A stretch of DNA of 64,000 nt from Epiperipatus broadwayi (GCA_028023455.1 JAQFVV010000030.1:2744501-2808500); one strand, 5' to 3'. Positions 24,366 through 37,149 are shown, counted from the stretch's first letter. Notes: generated by a model from the sequence alone, not told the origin. Translations and numbers: made by a program.

Positions 24366-27222
24366 TGTAACAGTCAGAATCGTCTATCTCGCTAACACAC
24401 TGCAGAATTCAAACCCCACACACGAAACTGAACATTCTAGGAGAGGTTGCCTTCTAGATATACTAAGCTGGAATCTAAAATCAAAATTTCACAGCGCCAC
24501 CTACATGATAACACATCTGTTGCTACTACTAATATAACCTTTGACCGGTGCCTGGTGGTCAGGGAGAAACAAAAGACTCTATACTAAGATAAGTTTGGGT
24601 TGCTAATTAATGTCTATGGATGTACAAAAGAAATGTAGACAATAGATATATTGACCGAGACAGTGATAGGAATCAATAAAATAAAAGATCAAAATTAGTT
24701 TAAATGATTTCAAAAATTTATTTATATAGAAATATATATATAACGCTACTGCCTGCTTATATGAGACAGGGACACGTATTAAATAATTGTTGGCATGACA
24801 TTCCAAAAAGGTTTTAAAGCAAAATTATATATTCTATCCCTCGGGCTAATAGTATTACGATAATGTGCTTGAACGAGATGGGAACATGTGCGAGGTGCTT
24901 TGAGTAATTATAAAAGTTTAATAAAATATTTGACAATTAAGTGTTATAAAATATTTATTGATTTCGAGAATAGCACGGACAAAAGCTTACTAAGCAATAA
25001 AGTGAGGATGTTATCAAGGCATTTATTTGATAATAATTAAAGCAGATGGGAGGTCAGTATTGCTAGTAATGAATTTATTAAAGGATGGAGGGTGTGACAC
25101 GTTTAAGTCACGGATGCTTTGTAAAAATAAATATATAAATAAAACAATAGTGAATATTTGGAATGACTACGAAGGGCAGCTCGCCGCTAACCCCTAGGAA
25201 AGTGTTGTCATGAACAGCCGAAACTTAGCGACTGGTGATGACTGTGTTTAATTCCCAGGTGTGACATTTGAGTACACACTCTGCCTGGGAACTGCAGGAA
25301 GCGAAGAGAACGGACTTGGCCGTGTAAAAACCCTTGGAAAAGCAAAACAAAGCGGTCTCAACAACCAATTCATTTACCAGCAATACTAGACTAGTGTATA
25401 TAAAACATACTAAATGGGTTTTACTTGGATTAAGAGAAATGCCCAATCAAATTTCCAAGAAATTCGTTTAAAAGGGTCCACACATTCTCGACATCAATGA
25501 TGAACTTTGTAATTAAAGTAGAACACAGTATTTAAAAATAGGAAAATGCATGCTTGCGGATTTGAAAAGAAAGCATAGGTTTATTTATGCAATCATGCAT
25601 TTGGGGACCCATTTAAATCATTGACCTCGCACATACTCTCATATTAGGTTAAAATCAATAACATGTAGATTTTAAACTATGTGATTATTATATATATTAA
25701 AGAAGATTAGAATTGCCCTCGAACGAGTGATTTGCAAGATAATAAAATTGGGAATTATTATAAATTTAAAATATGCCTTAATAGCGGCGTCTTACTTTCA
25801 ACAAAGGGAATAATTCACTCGGTCAAAGACGATTCTGACACATTATCATAATAAAATAAAAGAAAGCTTAATAAATCGAAAATATTAACCCAAGGATAGA
25901 GAGCAAAACTGTTGATTATATTAGAACACGTTAAAAGAATACCTAATGAAGTTATGTGACATAAAAGAAAAACAATTTAAAATAGCTATAGCATGTCAGT
26001 TAGGAATCACAAGAGCTCTTGGGTTAATTTAGGTTACCTCTGGAGAAGCATTTGCAGGTAGATTGATGTTCGGCAGGTTTTGATATAATTCAGCAGCAAA
26101 ATCTGGAATTGTTCATATTTTTGGCAGCAGCAGCAGTTCCGGGGTTCCTTACGTGATAGCTTCCGATGGTCTAGAGCAGCAGCCAGCCATTCCTGAAGGA
26201 AATAGCCTCCTTGCCAGCTCTACTCCAACATGTCAAGGTTAGCAATTTGTGTGGTAAACATGGTGAATTAATTTGGAGACGAAAACTCGGCTACAAATAT
26301 AAGTTCGCAGGCACATAGCTAAAATCTCAGGAAAATATATTTTGAAGAATATTTACTAGAATATCACTCAAATCATTTCATTAGCAACACCAGAATAATT
26401 TTGGTTAGAAACATTTCATCAGCAAATGACCAGAATGAAGAACAAAAGAAAACCCTCCTTTTTATAGTGGAATTGAAACAATAGAACTGCCCTGGAGCAT
26501 TACAAAAATATATCGGACTTATCAGCTGTAATTAAATCTATCCGAATATCTAAAGGAATTCAACAAAATTTTAATTAATTTCTATTGTTAATTTCCTTGT
26601 CGACATTTGAATTACAAACTAGATTTAATTAAAAATTACTTTTACTAATTAAAGAAAACCTTAAGTGCACATCTGCTGTATTTTTAGATAAGCTTCTATA
26701 ACATTAAATAATTAAACTATTGTCCCTCATTTATTTTAACAGAAATATTTGGAATGACTTTTATTAAATTAAAAGAAAATGATTTTACTTTTTAAATTGC
26801 AATATTTGAATCTATTTACTAAACGAACATGAATTTTATTTTAAATCAAAAATATATTACGACTGTAATATTTTTGTAAATAGATTCAAACAAAATAACT
26901 TTAATTAACAATTTATAATTTTGATATGTTTTAAAATGCATATCATAGTGTGTGCGCAATTATGACCTATATAACCTACTTTTAAATAAATCTAAATTAT
27001 GTGAACATATATATAATCCATAATATTTTATTTATTTGGGCATGAGTTATACTTATATATAATATGAGCATTGTACTCGTGGTTTAAAATTAGGCAGGAT
27101 TTTCGGTATATAAGCGTATTGCAGACATACTATGATAGATTGGGGTTCAAACTAAGGTATGAGGTTAGGAAATAGGTGAGAAAGGTGAAACGAAGATCTG
27201 CAAAGCAGACCTTACTGTTTCA
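24366..27222 (-). repeat. 5' LTR of the long-LTR element
   Basis: A 2857-base LTR, uninterrupted, bounded by TGTAACAG and CTGTTTCA as read on the plus strand. It retains the pre-insertion site (26230-26241) for the foldback element of the other LTR, and a TATA box at about 26459-26470 on the minus strand. It is followed by TTAC, the matching target duplication. Confidence 0.85.
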
Positions 27223-27226
27223 TTAC

Positions 27227-28548
27227 ATACTTCCATATTGTCCAGTATAATTCTTACCTACGGGTGAGATTGGCACTTGGAGTCTTTAGGTAGATGTCCA
27301 TAAATGTACTGTGTACGATATCGAAGAAAATTATATATGTATAGGGTTTATATTTTTGCTCATATGTATATATAGATATACACGCTCATACTCACGTAAA
27401 GACGAGTATTTTAAGAAACATAGGTAAAGGGGTGGATCCGTTACAATATATACGTATTCCAAAGATTTCTTTAGAAGTTTGAAATGATTTCCTTAAAATT
27501 CACTGACTGCTTAATTTGATCTATCTAATTTGTTTATCTGCAAAATCTCTAGTTAGTTTTTTGAAATCCTGTGACAATTTTGTTTTACAAAGTTAAATAA
27601 ATAAAAAAAGATTTCAAACGACAGTTTCCACGTTGAACAAAAATGCTTGTTAATATATATATTTTTTTAAGTTGACTTTTTCATAACAACCTTGTTCTTA
27701 TTATTCGTGTTTATTTGTGTATTGCGATGATCAATTCCTGAGATTAATTATGCTTTATTACTTCATTCTTATTTGAGTAGTTTAGTGTAACCCTTGACCT
27801 TTGTTCATTACCATGATTAGTTTGTCATCATTTAAGTCATTTAGTGTCTGTCAATGACGTAAAAACCTATAACACAAAATAATTGACATCACGCATATAT
27901 GTTTGTTCAAATTTTTTTAGTATTTATTTCCAATTATTTAACAGTTAATTTTCAATTTACTTCGCATATATATATATGTGTATAAAATATAGTAATATAC
28001 AATTTCAAATTCAATTATGGAATAACTATTTGAATTATGTCTATATAGCTACTTCAAACTTTGTAAGCAATATGTTAACATTTTTTTAAAAATCCTATCA
28101 GATATCAATCCTGATTAAAGTTTAGTTCAACATTTCCGATGGCTAAGGTTATTGTGAGTGAGATTGTAAGCTATCCTCACAATAGTAATAGCTTTATTTG
28201 CTTGAGCTATCTTGGGATATAAGTATTTCAAATGTTATTTATCATACTATATTGGAATTTGTGAACATGCTTCAGAATTAGTTCATATTTTATTTTTTTG
28301 TTAAAATCATTTCTGCATAAGTCAAATCAAACTCAGGAGCTATTGTTTGAGTCTGTCATCATATATTGCTCACATAACTTGAACCAAGAGAAATATTTAA
28401 AAAAAATCTCCTTACACACAATCCAGATTATTCTTTAATTTTTTCTCAAAATATATATTGTGTAATACTGAATGGTATAGATGAATCACATAGTCTATTA
28501 TTTCTAGTAGTTTCTTACCTAAAAAGTATACTGACACTATTTTTCAAT
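27227..28548. other. AT-rich spacer
   Basis: No genes, repeats with partners or domain matches recognised. Only short TA-rich microsatellite runs. Confidence 0.45.
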
Positions 28549-28660
28549 TGTTGCTGACAGAGCGGTCAGTGCAGCCACTTTGCAATCCAGCAGTTGGTTG
28601 CAGATGGTTGTTGCGGGTTCGCCTCCCAGCCGATGCTATGACATATGAAAAAAAAAAAAA
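28549..28660 (+). mobile_element. tRNA-derived SINE with poly-A tail
   Basis: CTGACAGAGCGGTCAGTGCA (28554-28573) resembles the D-arm and A box of a class II (Leu/Ser-like) tRNA. GGGTTCGCCTCC at 28615-28626 matches the B box except at one position. About 45 bases of possible anticodon and long variable arm lie between. The 3' part ends in a run of about 13 A. The order A box, B box, short body and A tail is that of a SINE transcribed by RNA polymerase III and moved by a LINE. The arms are too mismatched for a working tRNA. Target duplications were not clear. Confidence 0.6.
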
Positions 28661-29049
28661 TACACTCGATATAAAAAAAATTTCCATATGTAGAATATAT
28701 AAAGGCATACTGAACTTGGTAAAACACATTTACCTAGTTGAGACCACTGCAAATTGTTTATATAATTAGTTTTCTCTGCTAACTAGATTCAAAATTTTCT
28801 TTTCATAGTTTGACTGCTACTGTTGTTTACATTAATTTGTTATGTCTTTACATTCATAACTAAAAAAATAAACCTAACGTCAACAAACATGCAATAAATG
28901 AATTAAATGCAAGACAAATAAATGAGCGACTTAAGACATATATATATATATACATTACTGAAAAAAAAAAACTTGGTTATATACAAATGCTTTCGATATT
29001 TTAAGAGTATTTCAATTTTAAATTACTAGCTGTTGAACATTCATCTGAA
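28661..29049. other. AT-rich spacer
   Basis: Nothing recognised apart from a (TA)n run near 28940-28952. Confidence 0.4.
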
Positions 29050-32000
29050 TCTTACACCTTAGTTAAAACCCAATGTATTGCAGTGTGTCTGTAATGCGCT
29101 TATATGCCGAAAATCCTGCCTAATTTTAAACCACGAGTAAAACGCTCATGGTATATATATATATAGTTCTAATTCCCAACATAAATAACTAATATAAATT
29201 ATATGTATGTACACGTAAAAATATTAGTTTAAAAAGTAGGCTACATAGGTCGTATTTACAGAAATACTACGATATATTCATTTTAAAAACTTAAGTTAAA
29301 ATAATATGTTATTTAAAATTATTTGTTTAAATCTATTCATAAAAAGATGTTACATTCATAATATTTGTTTTAGTTTAAAATAAAATTATATTAATCTCAT
29401 AAGTATTTTTAAACATTAAAAATTAAAAGAAGTAAATAAGTTGTTAGATTTTAAAATAACGCCATCAACTTTATGTAAAAAGTAAATGAGGATTGGTAGG
29501 AAAACAATAGTTTTAATTAATATATTCTAATGACTTATCAAGAAATACAGCAATGTCCACTTAAGGTATTTTTAATTAGCGAAGGTTTTTCTTAAAATTA
29601 ATTATAACATTTATTAAATTCCTTTGGATGTTTGGTTAAGTTTAATTACAGCACTGATTAGATAGAAAATCTTCTTTTTGGATATGTTTGTTACGCTGTA
29701 GGGCAGTATTATTGTACAGTTCTCAGATATATATAGGGCTGGTTTTATTTTAACAAGTAGTGGGCAATTAGTTTTCAAGCAATTTATTAAAGTTGGAAAT
29801 TAGTCTTCAAGTAAATTTTAAAGTCTTCAATTATATTTGTGAGTCAAAAAAAAAAAAGCTATTTTTATAAAAGTTTAATTTGCCGAGAGTTAAGAATTTA
29901 TTCCCCTACAAGAAGCTAAAACCAGGTGTATTCAGAGAACTGCACATCACAGCCTTTAGCGAGAAATTTAAAATGTCAGAATAGAACCAGCAAGGTTATT
30001 TTCCTTTCGAAAATGGCCGTCTGCTGTACATCATGCCATCTGATGCCTTCACTTAAGAAACCCTAAAAATTGCCTCCGCTGCTGAAGATGTGAACTTTGA
30101 ACCAAAAGTTACTGCCAAATTCTTGTAAATGCTGCTGCTGTCAAACTAGGAAAGTCTCCATATGAAAATGCATTCGAATGCCCTACTTCCAGTGAGGTAA
30201 CCTAATTAACCCAAGAGCTCTTGTGAAATTATATTCCTTCTTATAAGCTATAGCTAATTTAATTTTTCTATCTTAAAATGTTTTTTTTTTTGTAAAATTT
30301 CTGTAACCTAATTAGTGTGCTCTGTCTCCATACTTGGGTTAATATTTTGTATTTATTAATGTTTTCTTTTATTATGATGATGTGCCAGTATTGCCATCGA
30401 TCGATCAAATTACTCCTTTTTCTTTTGTTAAATTAATATGCCGCCAACTAGTGTGTTTTGGTTATAAATTGGTCCTATTTTAATATCTTTTAAATCGCTC
30501 ATTCGAGGATTATCTTACTATCTTTTAATCATTAAATAATTTTGCATTTAAGAATCCATGTCTATTTGTTTTAACATAATGCGAGGATATGTGTGAGGTT
30601 AATGAGTGAATAGTATACAAATGCGTGATTGCGTATTAATTCCTGTATTCTTATAAAACACCGTAAATATGCATTTTCCCATTTTAAATATGTTTTGCTT
30701 AATTTCCAAAAGTTATAATTTTGAGGTCGAGAATATGCAGACTTTCTTAAAATAAATATTTGGGAATTGATTAGGTGCCTTATTAAACTAAAATGAATCC
30801 TTTTAAAATATTTTATGTACTTTGTTCGAGTGTTGCTGGTGGTGTATTAGATGTTTGAGACCACTTTGTTCCTTCAAGGGCTTTAAACGGCTAAGACCGT
30901 TTTCCCCTTTTTTTTCTGCAGTTCCCAGTTAGAGTGTGTACTAGAATTGTCACACCAGGGAATTCTATGCAGTTGTCATGCAGTCACTAAGTACTTGGAT
31001 GAGTTCAGACTTGGGCTGCCATGTGACATGAACTTCCAACAGATTTATGGCAAGACGCCATCCCGTATACCATTTTTCTTATTTATTTAGTTATTTTATT
31101 TTGCAAAGCTCCATGGTATACCACACCCTCCATCCTTTACATTAAATCCTCACTAGCACCACCGATCTCTTAATGTGAATTTAGTTATTTCCATTGATTT
31201 GCATGTCTTAATCACATCCCTTATTTTAGAGCTTATGAGTATCAGTCCATTCTATTCTAGAGTTCAATAAATGTTTGATTGAAATCTTTACTATCTCAAA
31301 TCTTTTAATTCAATAAATTATTATATTTACTCAAAGCACCTCACATATCTTCACAAACTCTCTTTATTAATTTTACTTAGGCACATTATTGTAATGTTAT
31401 TGCATTAACCCCCGAGGTATAGAGAATTAATTAGCAAGCCATTATGTAAATTTGACTGACGTTTTGTTTCAACATACATTTTTAATTTTTCAATGTCATG
31501 TCTTACATACACAGACAGTTTGCATATATATATATATATTTGTTAAATCAAAAAATCTTTTGAAATTTTACTATTTATTTTGATTCTAATTATTTACTTT
31601 CATGATCCACACCACTATCTCGGTCTACATCACGTTTATATAACTATTTTGTACCATCCATAGATGTTAGTTAAAATTATTCTACACAAATAAAGCGTGA
31701 TAAACAGAGCACAAAAACATTAATTATAAACAACAATTAGCCAAGCGCTTTCGGTACTGTATACCAGAATCATGGCGACATACTGGAACTGAACGGTTAA
31801 TATTCCAGTGCATGCTCAGTGGAACACTAGTGTTACGCTGATTAATAATGTTTTAGACTTTGCAATAAACCAAGCCTCTTTCAACTTCCTTTTCCGATCA
31901 TTTGACTCATTGCACTCGGTAGTAATATTTTGAGGATAAAACTCATGACCACAATTACTTTCATGATTTGAAAAAACAGAATTAACCTGCAAATCACTTT

Positions 32001-32720
32001 TAGATTTTTTGTACTGATAAATATGCTGTTGCAAACGCGTTGAAACATTGGCTTTCGTTTCCCCGAAATAAATAGCATTACAATCAATTTTTTTGCAAGT
32101 AATGGAATAAACCACTTCATACTTATTCATTTCTTCTACATTATCCTTTGAATTGTTTATTAATCTATTCAAACACAAAGGGGAACGGAATCCTACATTA
32201 TAATCTTCACTGACAATATTTTTTAATTTCTTACTTATAGGTGGCACATAATCTAAAGAAAACCACTTTCTGACTGCTTTATTATTTATATCCACTTTAT
32301 GTTTGAACTTTAAATTCTGATAAAACAAACACAATTGTCTGTGTAATATAGTCTTTTTATATCCCACCCCTATCAAATCATCCATATATTTATCAATATT
32401 ATCTTTCCTATCTGCCTCAAATTTACAAAGATGCAAATTACGATATAAAAAACATTTAAATCCAGCCATTTTATAATTTAGAGGAACAAACCTGACTTTA
32501 TATTGTAGTATAGTTTCTTGTTTCTCCCTGACCACTGGCACTGGTAAAAAGGTTATATTATTAGTAGCATCAGATGCGTTATCATGTAGGTGGCGCTGTA
32601 AGCTTAGACTTTGGATTCGAACTTAGGATTTCTGGGAAGCAGCCCTTCCTAGTGTTGAGTTCGGTGTCTGGGTTTAAATTCTGCAGTGTGTTAGCGAGAT
32701 AGACGAATCTGATCGTTACA
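29050..32720 (+). mobile_element. Older long-LTR copy, 5'-degraded, with nested PLE
   Basis: The sequence is the reverse complement of the 18574-27222 LTRs and is more diverged than they are from each other. It starts recognisably at about 29050 (a version of CTTAGTTTGAACCCCAAT) and ends at GTTACA, 32720, with GTGTTAGCGAGATAGACGA just before. The terminal TGAAACAG end is missing. Between about 31672 and 32505 a Penelope-like fragment interrupts it. With sense taken from the other copies, this LTR points to the plus strand. No internal region is attached, so it is a solo or truncated LTR. Confidence 0.75.
31672..32541 (-). pseudogene. Penelope-like element, 5'-truncated, RT end and GIY-YIG domain
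   Basis: A 241-codon open frame (32541-31816, minus) contains YMDDLIGVGYKK, NLKFKHKVDINNKAVRKW and LKNIVSEDYNVGF, typical of the segment after the RT palm of Penelope-like elements. It then has EVVYSITCKKIDCNAIYFGE followed by TRLQQHIYQYKKS, the GIY-YIG endonuclease with its downstream R-x-x-x-H. PLE proteins combine RT and GIY-YIG for target-primed insertion. The first dozen codons (PVVREKQETI) come from the host LTR, not from the PLE. The frame is open, but the RT core is missing, so the copy is non-functional. The 3' tail (to about 31672) contains GTACCGAAAGCGC, like PLE tails that carry hammerhead motifs. Confidence 0.8.
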
Positions 32721-33403
32721 ATGTGCAGAATAGTAATTCACAGTCTCGAATTATGCTGATAGTAAAACAGGTCCACTATTTGCTAAAATGTACATACATT
32801 TGAGCCTGAGCAGAAAGTTTCTAGTGGCAAATAGTATCATACTTTATTTCATAAGAGATGCCAGTGTGATTGGCAGTAACAGGTTTTATCAAGAGCCGTA
32901 GCATTTCACTGCCAGTAACTATGAGCTTGTAATTCTTCTAACTCTAAAAAGCAGTAAACTCTTTTAACAGCAGTAAATTTAATAATGTAACACGATGCAA
33001 AAAATGTTTTAATACTATTTTATTTGCATCTCATTTATGTATTTCTTCCCAGCAGTAAACCATAAATAACACTAAAACTGACAGCTAGTGTTCTTATACT
33101 CACCACTTTCAACAATCTTCTTCATTGGTAGACAAAAAAAATCCTTGTTTAACTTCAAAGCAGTTTCTACATGACTTTCTAATTCTCTAGATCTGGAGCT
33201 AAAGTAGAATGTCTATTGTCAGAATACCATCAGTTATTATTTATTCTAAAGAAATTTCCTATGATCTAATCACATTTTCTGTATTTTCTTTCATAAAATT
33301 TTAACCATTCAGCTCCTTTTCGTAACAAATAAATCATTTCCCCTTTCATTTGCATGATTATTTACCATTTCTTCTCATCGTCTTTTTATTGTAGATTTGG
33401 AAA
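32721..33403. other. Spacer between LTR copies
   Basis: No gene recognised. The sequence is AT-rich and shows no partner elsewhere in the window. Confidence 0.4.
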
Positions 33404-34067
33404 CGTCTGCGTGCATCAATTATATGTGCAAATAACAATCATTTATTTTTGTAAATATGTACATATTTCTTCACTTCTAAAACATTCCCTTTGTTTAAAA
33501 AACTTACGCTAAAAAAATCTACCAAGAAATCACCCAATAGAAATGTGATTGAAATAAAATTTGGATGCAAATAAGACATTTATATGCAAATTAACAGAGG
33601 TAAATAAAGTCCAGGTGAAAAGTATTTGTTGTTGAAAAACAATTAATTAACAGAAATTAATCAAACTGCAAGTGAGAAGTAATAATGGACTTATGGTTAA
33701 GTAAATATATAAATTCTGTGTGCCAATAACGCACTTAAATTGTGGATTAATAGTTTGTGTACAGAAATAGTAATTGTCCATTTAAGGCATTTAAATTGCT
33801 GATAGTTACTTATTATTAAAAGGATTATATGTATTTGCTAATATACATGTAAGAGATTTTTAAGTTGGAAACACATATGCAAAATTGGTTTAATCCTTGT
33901 GTAAATAATAATTATTTTCTCTCAAGGATAATTATAGCTTATTTAAATCTATGGATTATTATATTCTTAATTTTTTTTATCTCATTATTATTATTGTTGA
34001 ATAAATATTGTTATATATAAATTTCTGTGCTATTGCTGCTTGACTAGTCTTAGAGATCCCCAGGACA
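33404..34067 (+). repeat. 5' LTR of Gypsy C
   Basis: The repeat aligns along its length with 37185-37860, sharing for example TTTAAATTGCTGA, TTATTATATTC and CTTAGAGA. By eye the divergence is clearly larger than between the long LTRs, so insertion is old. Confidence 0.8.
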
Positions 34068-34315
34068 TAGAAGAATGGCTGCAGTTGATAGAATCCCTGA
34101 AGTTCATTTGTAGAATAATGAAATTGACAAGTGGTAAGTTGTGAAAAATAGCAGAATAGTGCAAGTATACAATTGTAAAGACTTATAGTAGAAGCAATAA
34201 CAGAATGGCAAGTTGACACTCATAATGTCTACACTTGGTTATTTGTGAAGAACTTGAATATAAATAGAAAATAACAGTATTAAATACTAAGTTTCAGGAA
34301 TTTGATGTTAATAAC

Positions 34316-35000
34316 ATGGACTCATGGAAAAATTACTTCAAAAATGTAGATTATTATATATTCATAAATAAAATAGAAAATGAAGACTTAAAATGTCTAA
34401 GTGTCTCTATTTTGCAGATCAGGATATAATACAGCTGGAAAATAAGTAAACTGATCCTAACAGTCAGAGCATCTTCCATGTAAAAAAGTTGAGAAATCAA
34501 ATTGATATCAAAATGGGTAGTGTGGCTGAAATTGTGAAATAGAAAGCAGTTACCTCATGAAAAATATGTGCACTATAAATTAGCTTTAAGAAAGTAAGCT
34601 TAAGACTGTAAGTTAGGCCCTAAAATTTAATGATGTAACAATACTTAAATGGCATGATGGGTGAGAATTTTAGGAAAGTATTGCTCAACGAACCTGACTT
34701 AAATTATAAATGGGCCATAGAGATATGTGCCATGCAAGAAGGTAAACAAAATAATGAGTCCAAGTATGTATTGCCACAACAGTTGGAGAAAATCTTGCTT
34801 ACAAAACAAAAAGCAAAAAAAAATGCTCTGAACCCCAGTAGAAGGAATAGCAAATGTGCTATTGTTATGCTAAACATAGACATTTGAGGAATAACTGCAA
34901 ATACAAAAATAAAATGCAGAATCTATGAAGAAAAAGGATATTTTGCAGCTGTCGGTCATTTTAGGAAATGCTGAGCTATTAACAAGCAAAAGATGAACAA
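34316..35000 (+). pseudogene. Gypsy C gag remnant with degenerate zinc knuckle
   Basis: The reading starts MDSWKNYFKNVDYYIF, matching the W-x(n)-F-x-x-Y capsid start of metazoan Gypsy gags. An open piece at 34654-34887 contains AIEICAMQEGKQNN, the usual segment before the knuckles. The knuckle region (34858-34980) reads CRIYEEKGYFAAV and HFRKC, in which several of the Cys/His ligands have changed. Stops and frameshifts are frequent. Confidence 0.65.
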
Positions 35001-35640
35001 AAACCCTGAGGCAGGAATAAATTATATAAATGTTAATATAAAGATGCTGAATGACATTAAAATATAAAAAATATTACTAAAGGTGGATGTTTGCAGTCAA
35101 ATGGTAACAATGGAAATGGTAGAGAAGCCGGTTTGTCAATGATATCTAATAAGAGATTGGACAAAAATTGGCAAAAAAATAAAGAGGTTTATACTTCAAG
35201 ATATAAAGATGATAGCTACAGATATCAATGAAAACAAAATAGATATATGCAGAAAAGTTGTACTACCACTAAAGTTAAATTCTAGAATAAAATTGCTTAA
35301 ACTATGTTTCTGGGAAGAAATTGGTGTCGATCTCTAGTATTTATGTACATAATGAGAAGGAATATGCAATTAGTAAAATTAACCTCATAGACATTTTGAA
35401 CTCCATAACTTTAAACAGTTCAGTTATAGCCAAGTGGACTAAAAAGACAAAAAATCAACTCGTGAAGTGGATTAAATTTGGATGACCTAAAAACATCTTA
35501 TGGGAATAATAAAATCAATCTGGAACATACAAGATGATCATTCAGTCTGCAATGAATGCTGTTGACTATAGATCACATACTAATACCCCCCAAAGTGCAA
35601 AGCACACATAATGGATTTTATGCACTAAGGTCATCCTAAG
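35001..35640 (+). pseudogene. Gypsy C protease/RT-linker remnant
   Basis: LLKVDVCSQMVTM at about 35077 sits where the retropepsin D-[ST]-G-A triad should be and lacks the G-A. RDWTKIGKK and VVLPLKLNSRIKLLKL follow as in Gypsy proteases. Downstream, reading becomes too broken to assign to RT. Confidence 0.45.
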
Positions 35641-36270
35641 GATGAAGGCATTGGTTTGATCATATGCATAATGGTCAAAAGCAATTCATTGTATTTAAAG
35701 AATGTGTTGAAAAGGCTAGAATAAATTATGTACCGGAAGCATTAGTGGATGCTATATATAACCAGCATTAACAGCAACAAATAAAACTCCAACATAGTTA
35801 TTGATGTACCATCCATTTCTGGATTCCTCTGGCCAAGTTATTACAACTTACTAGTAAAAAAAAAAAGATAAAAATCAAAATTGGAAGAAATTCCGTGTAG
35901 AAGAAAACACATGGATACTCCATATTCTCAAAAGAAAATGAATGCTTGGCATAATAGGGAAATTATTATCAAAACAATTAAGAATTGTCAATTTAGAATA
36001 TGGGAGGGGAATGAGGGAACACATTACCTTCATCTGCAATTTGTGGATACATTGCCGGATATTCATGGAAACAATTCATTAGTAAATGAAGTAGAAAAAA
36101 AAAATTGTATTAGATGATTTAAAAAAATAATGATCTGGATCAAGATCAATTAAATGATAACAAAAAGGAGTGTTTACATGCAAAAAGAACAGGATGTAAC
36201 TACTTCAATAGGGGAAAGAATTACTCCCAAAACTTTATGTATACACAGATATCCTGTCAAGTTTAGAGAC
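35641..36270 (+). pseudogene. Gypsy C pol C-terminal remnant
   Basis: An open 78-codon piece at 35881-36117 and the segment ending RYPVKFRDHVCN at about 36250-36282 look like the basic tail of a Gypsy polyprotein. The catalytic core of integrase is not recognisable. The hammerhead insertion copy B interrupts right after this tail. Confidence 0.4.
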
Positions 36271-37149
36271 CATGTATGCAATTCATATGACCACCATTTC
36301 TTATGCTTGCTTATAACTGTTATTAAAACAGGAAAAACTCTATACATATTGCCACAAGGTTTGTGCATAAAATCTCATCTAATGTCTACTCTTGTGGCCT
36401 TCATCAATGAGGAACCTTGGATCTGAGAGCACTGCACCTAGATCTTAGGATCTAATGCAACCCTCCAGGAACCACCTTTTATCTCTACTTAACTATAAAA
36501 CTATGAGTCTTAAATTGAAAACACTATATTTTTAATCCAGGCTCATTAGCTTATATAGTCACATTGGTCTGAACTCAGTTCAGTACCTATACATTTTGGT
36601 GACTTTGGTTCTTTAATAATCATAGCCACCACTATCCTATTAGGAAGGATTGATTTTAAGTCAATAAACATCATATGATCACCATTTCTTATGCTTGTTT
36701 ATAACCGTTATTAAAACAGGCAAAACTCTCTATACGTATTGCCACTCAGTGCAAGCCAGAGTAATCAATGAATGACAGAAGGCTAGTGCCTACACATCCA
36801 TTATCCCCAGACCAATTTCTGGCTTGTGGCCTTCATCAGTGAGGAACCTTGGATCTGAAAACACTGCACCTAGATCTTAGGATCTAATGCAACCCTCCAG
36901 TCGCCACCCTTTATCTCTACTTAACTACAAAACTATGAGTCTTAAATTGGAAACACTATATTTTCAATCCAAGCTCATTAGCTTATATAGTCATATAGGT
37001 CTGAACTCAGTTCAGTACCTATAAATTTTGGTGACTTTGGATCTTTAATAACCATAGCCACCACTGTCCTATTAGGCAGGATTACTCTGGCTTGCACTGA
37101 GTGGCAATACATATAGAGTTTTGCCTGTTTTAATAACATGTATGCAATT
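36271..37149. mobile_element. Tandem hammerhead (retrozyme-like) insertion, copy B
   Basis: The element is 36284-37136, flanked by CATGTATGCAATT at 36271-36283 and 37137-37149 (13 bp). It holds two units in the same orientation, starting CATATGACCACCATTTC at 36284 and CATATGATCACCATTTC at 36672, a 388-base spacing, the first shortened by a deletion of about 80 bases. A third, inverted piece (37081-37136) repeats the start of the unit. Unit 2 keeps a complete hammerhead core on the minus strand. Head-to-tail units of this size with hammerheads are the hallmark of retrozymes. No protein is encoded. Confidence 0.8.
36805..36844 (-). ncRNA. Predicted type I hammerhead ribozyme, minimal stem III
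   Basis: The minus strand reads CCTCA-CTGATGA-AGGCCACAAGCCA-GAAA-TTGGTC-TGGGG. CTGATGA and GAAA are the two invariant boxes. Stem I is CCTCA with TGGGG (5 pairs, one wobble). Stem II is GGC with GCC around a CACAA loop, next to one A-A mismatch. Stem III is minimal, an A-T and a T-G pair closing a two-base loop, with cleavage expected after the C of GGTC. This layout is known from Penelope elements and metazoan retrozymes. The family's other units carry GAAACTGGTC, a better stem III, but lack an intact CTGATGA. Confidence 0.7.

Larger units (their letters stand above)
18574..27222 (-). mobile_element. Complete non-autonomous LTR element with about 2.8-kb LTRs
   Basis: Two nearly identical direct repeats, 18574-21782 and 24366-27222, both begin TGTAACAGTCAGAATCGTC and end CTTACTGTTTCA (TG...CA termini). 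The sequence just outside is TTAC on both sides (18570-18573 and 27223-27226), a 4-bp target duplication as made by Gypsy-type integrases. The internal region is only 2.58 kb, with no RT, RNase H or integrase. Orientation is minus on three grounds: a gag-like ORF, a TATA box in each LTR, and a purine run AAGGGAATG before the 3' LTR. A standard TGG primer-binding site directly after the 5' LTR was not found. The LTRs differ at roughly one base in 15-20 over the first 300 bases. The structure resembles LARD-type elements mobilised in trans. Confidence 0.85.
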
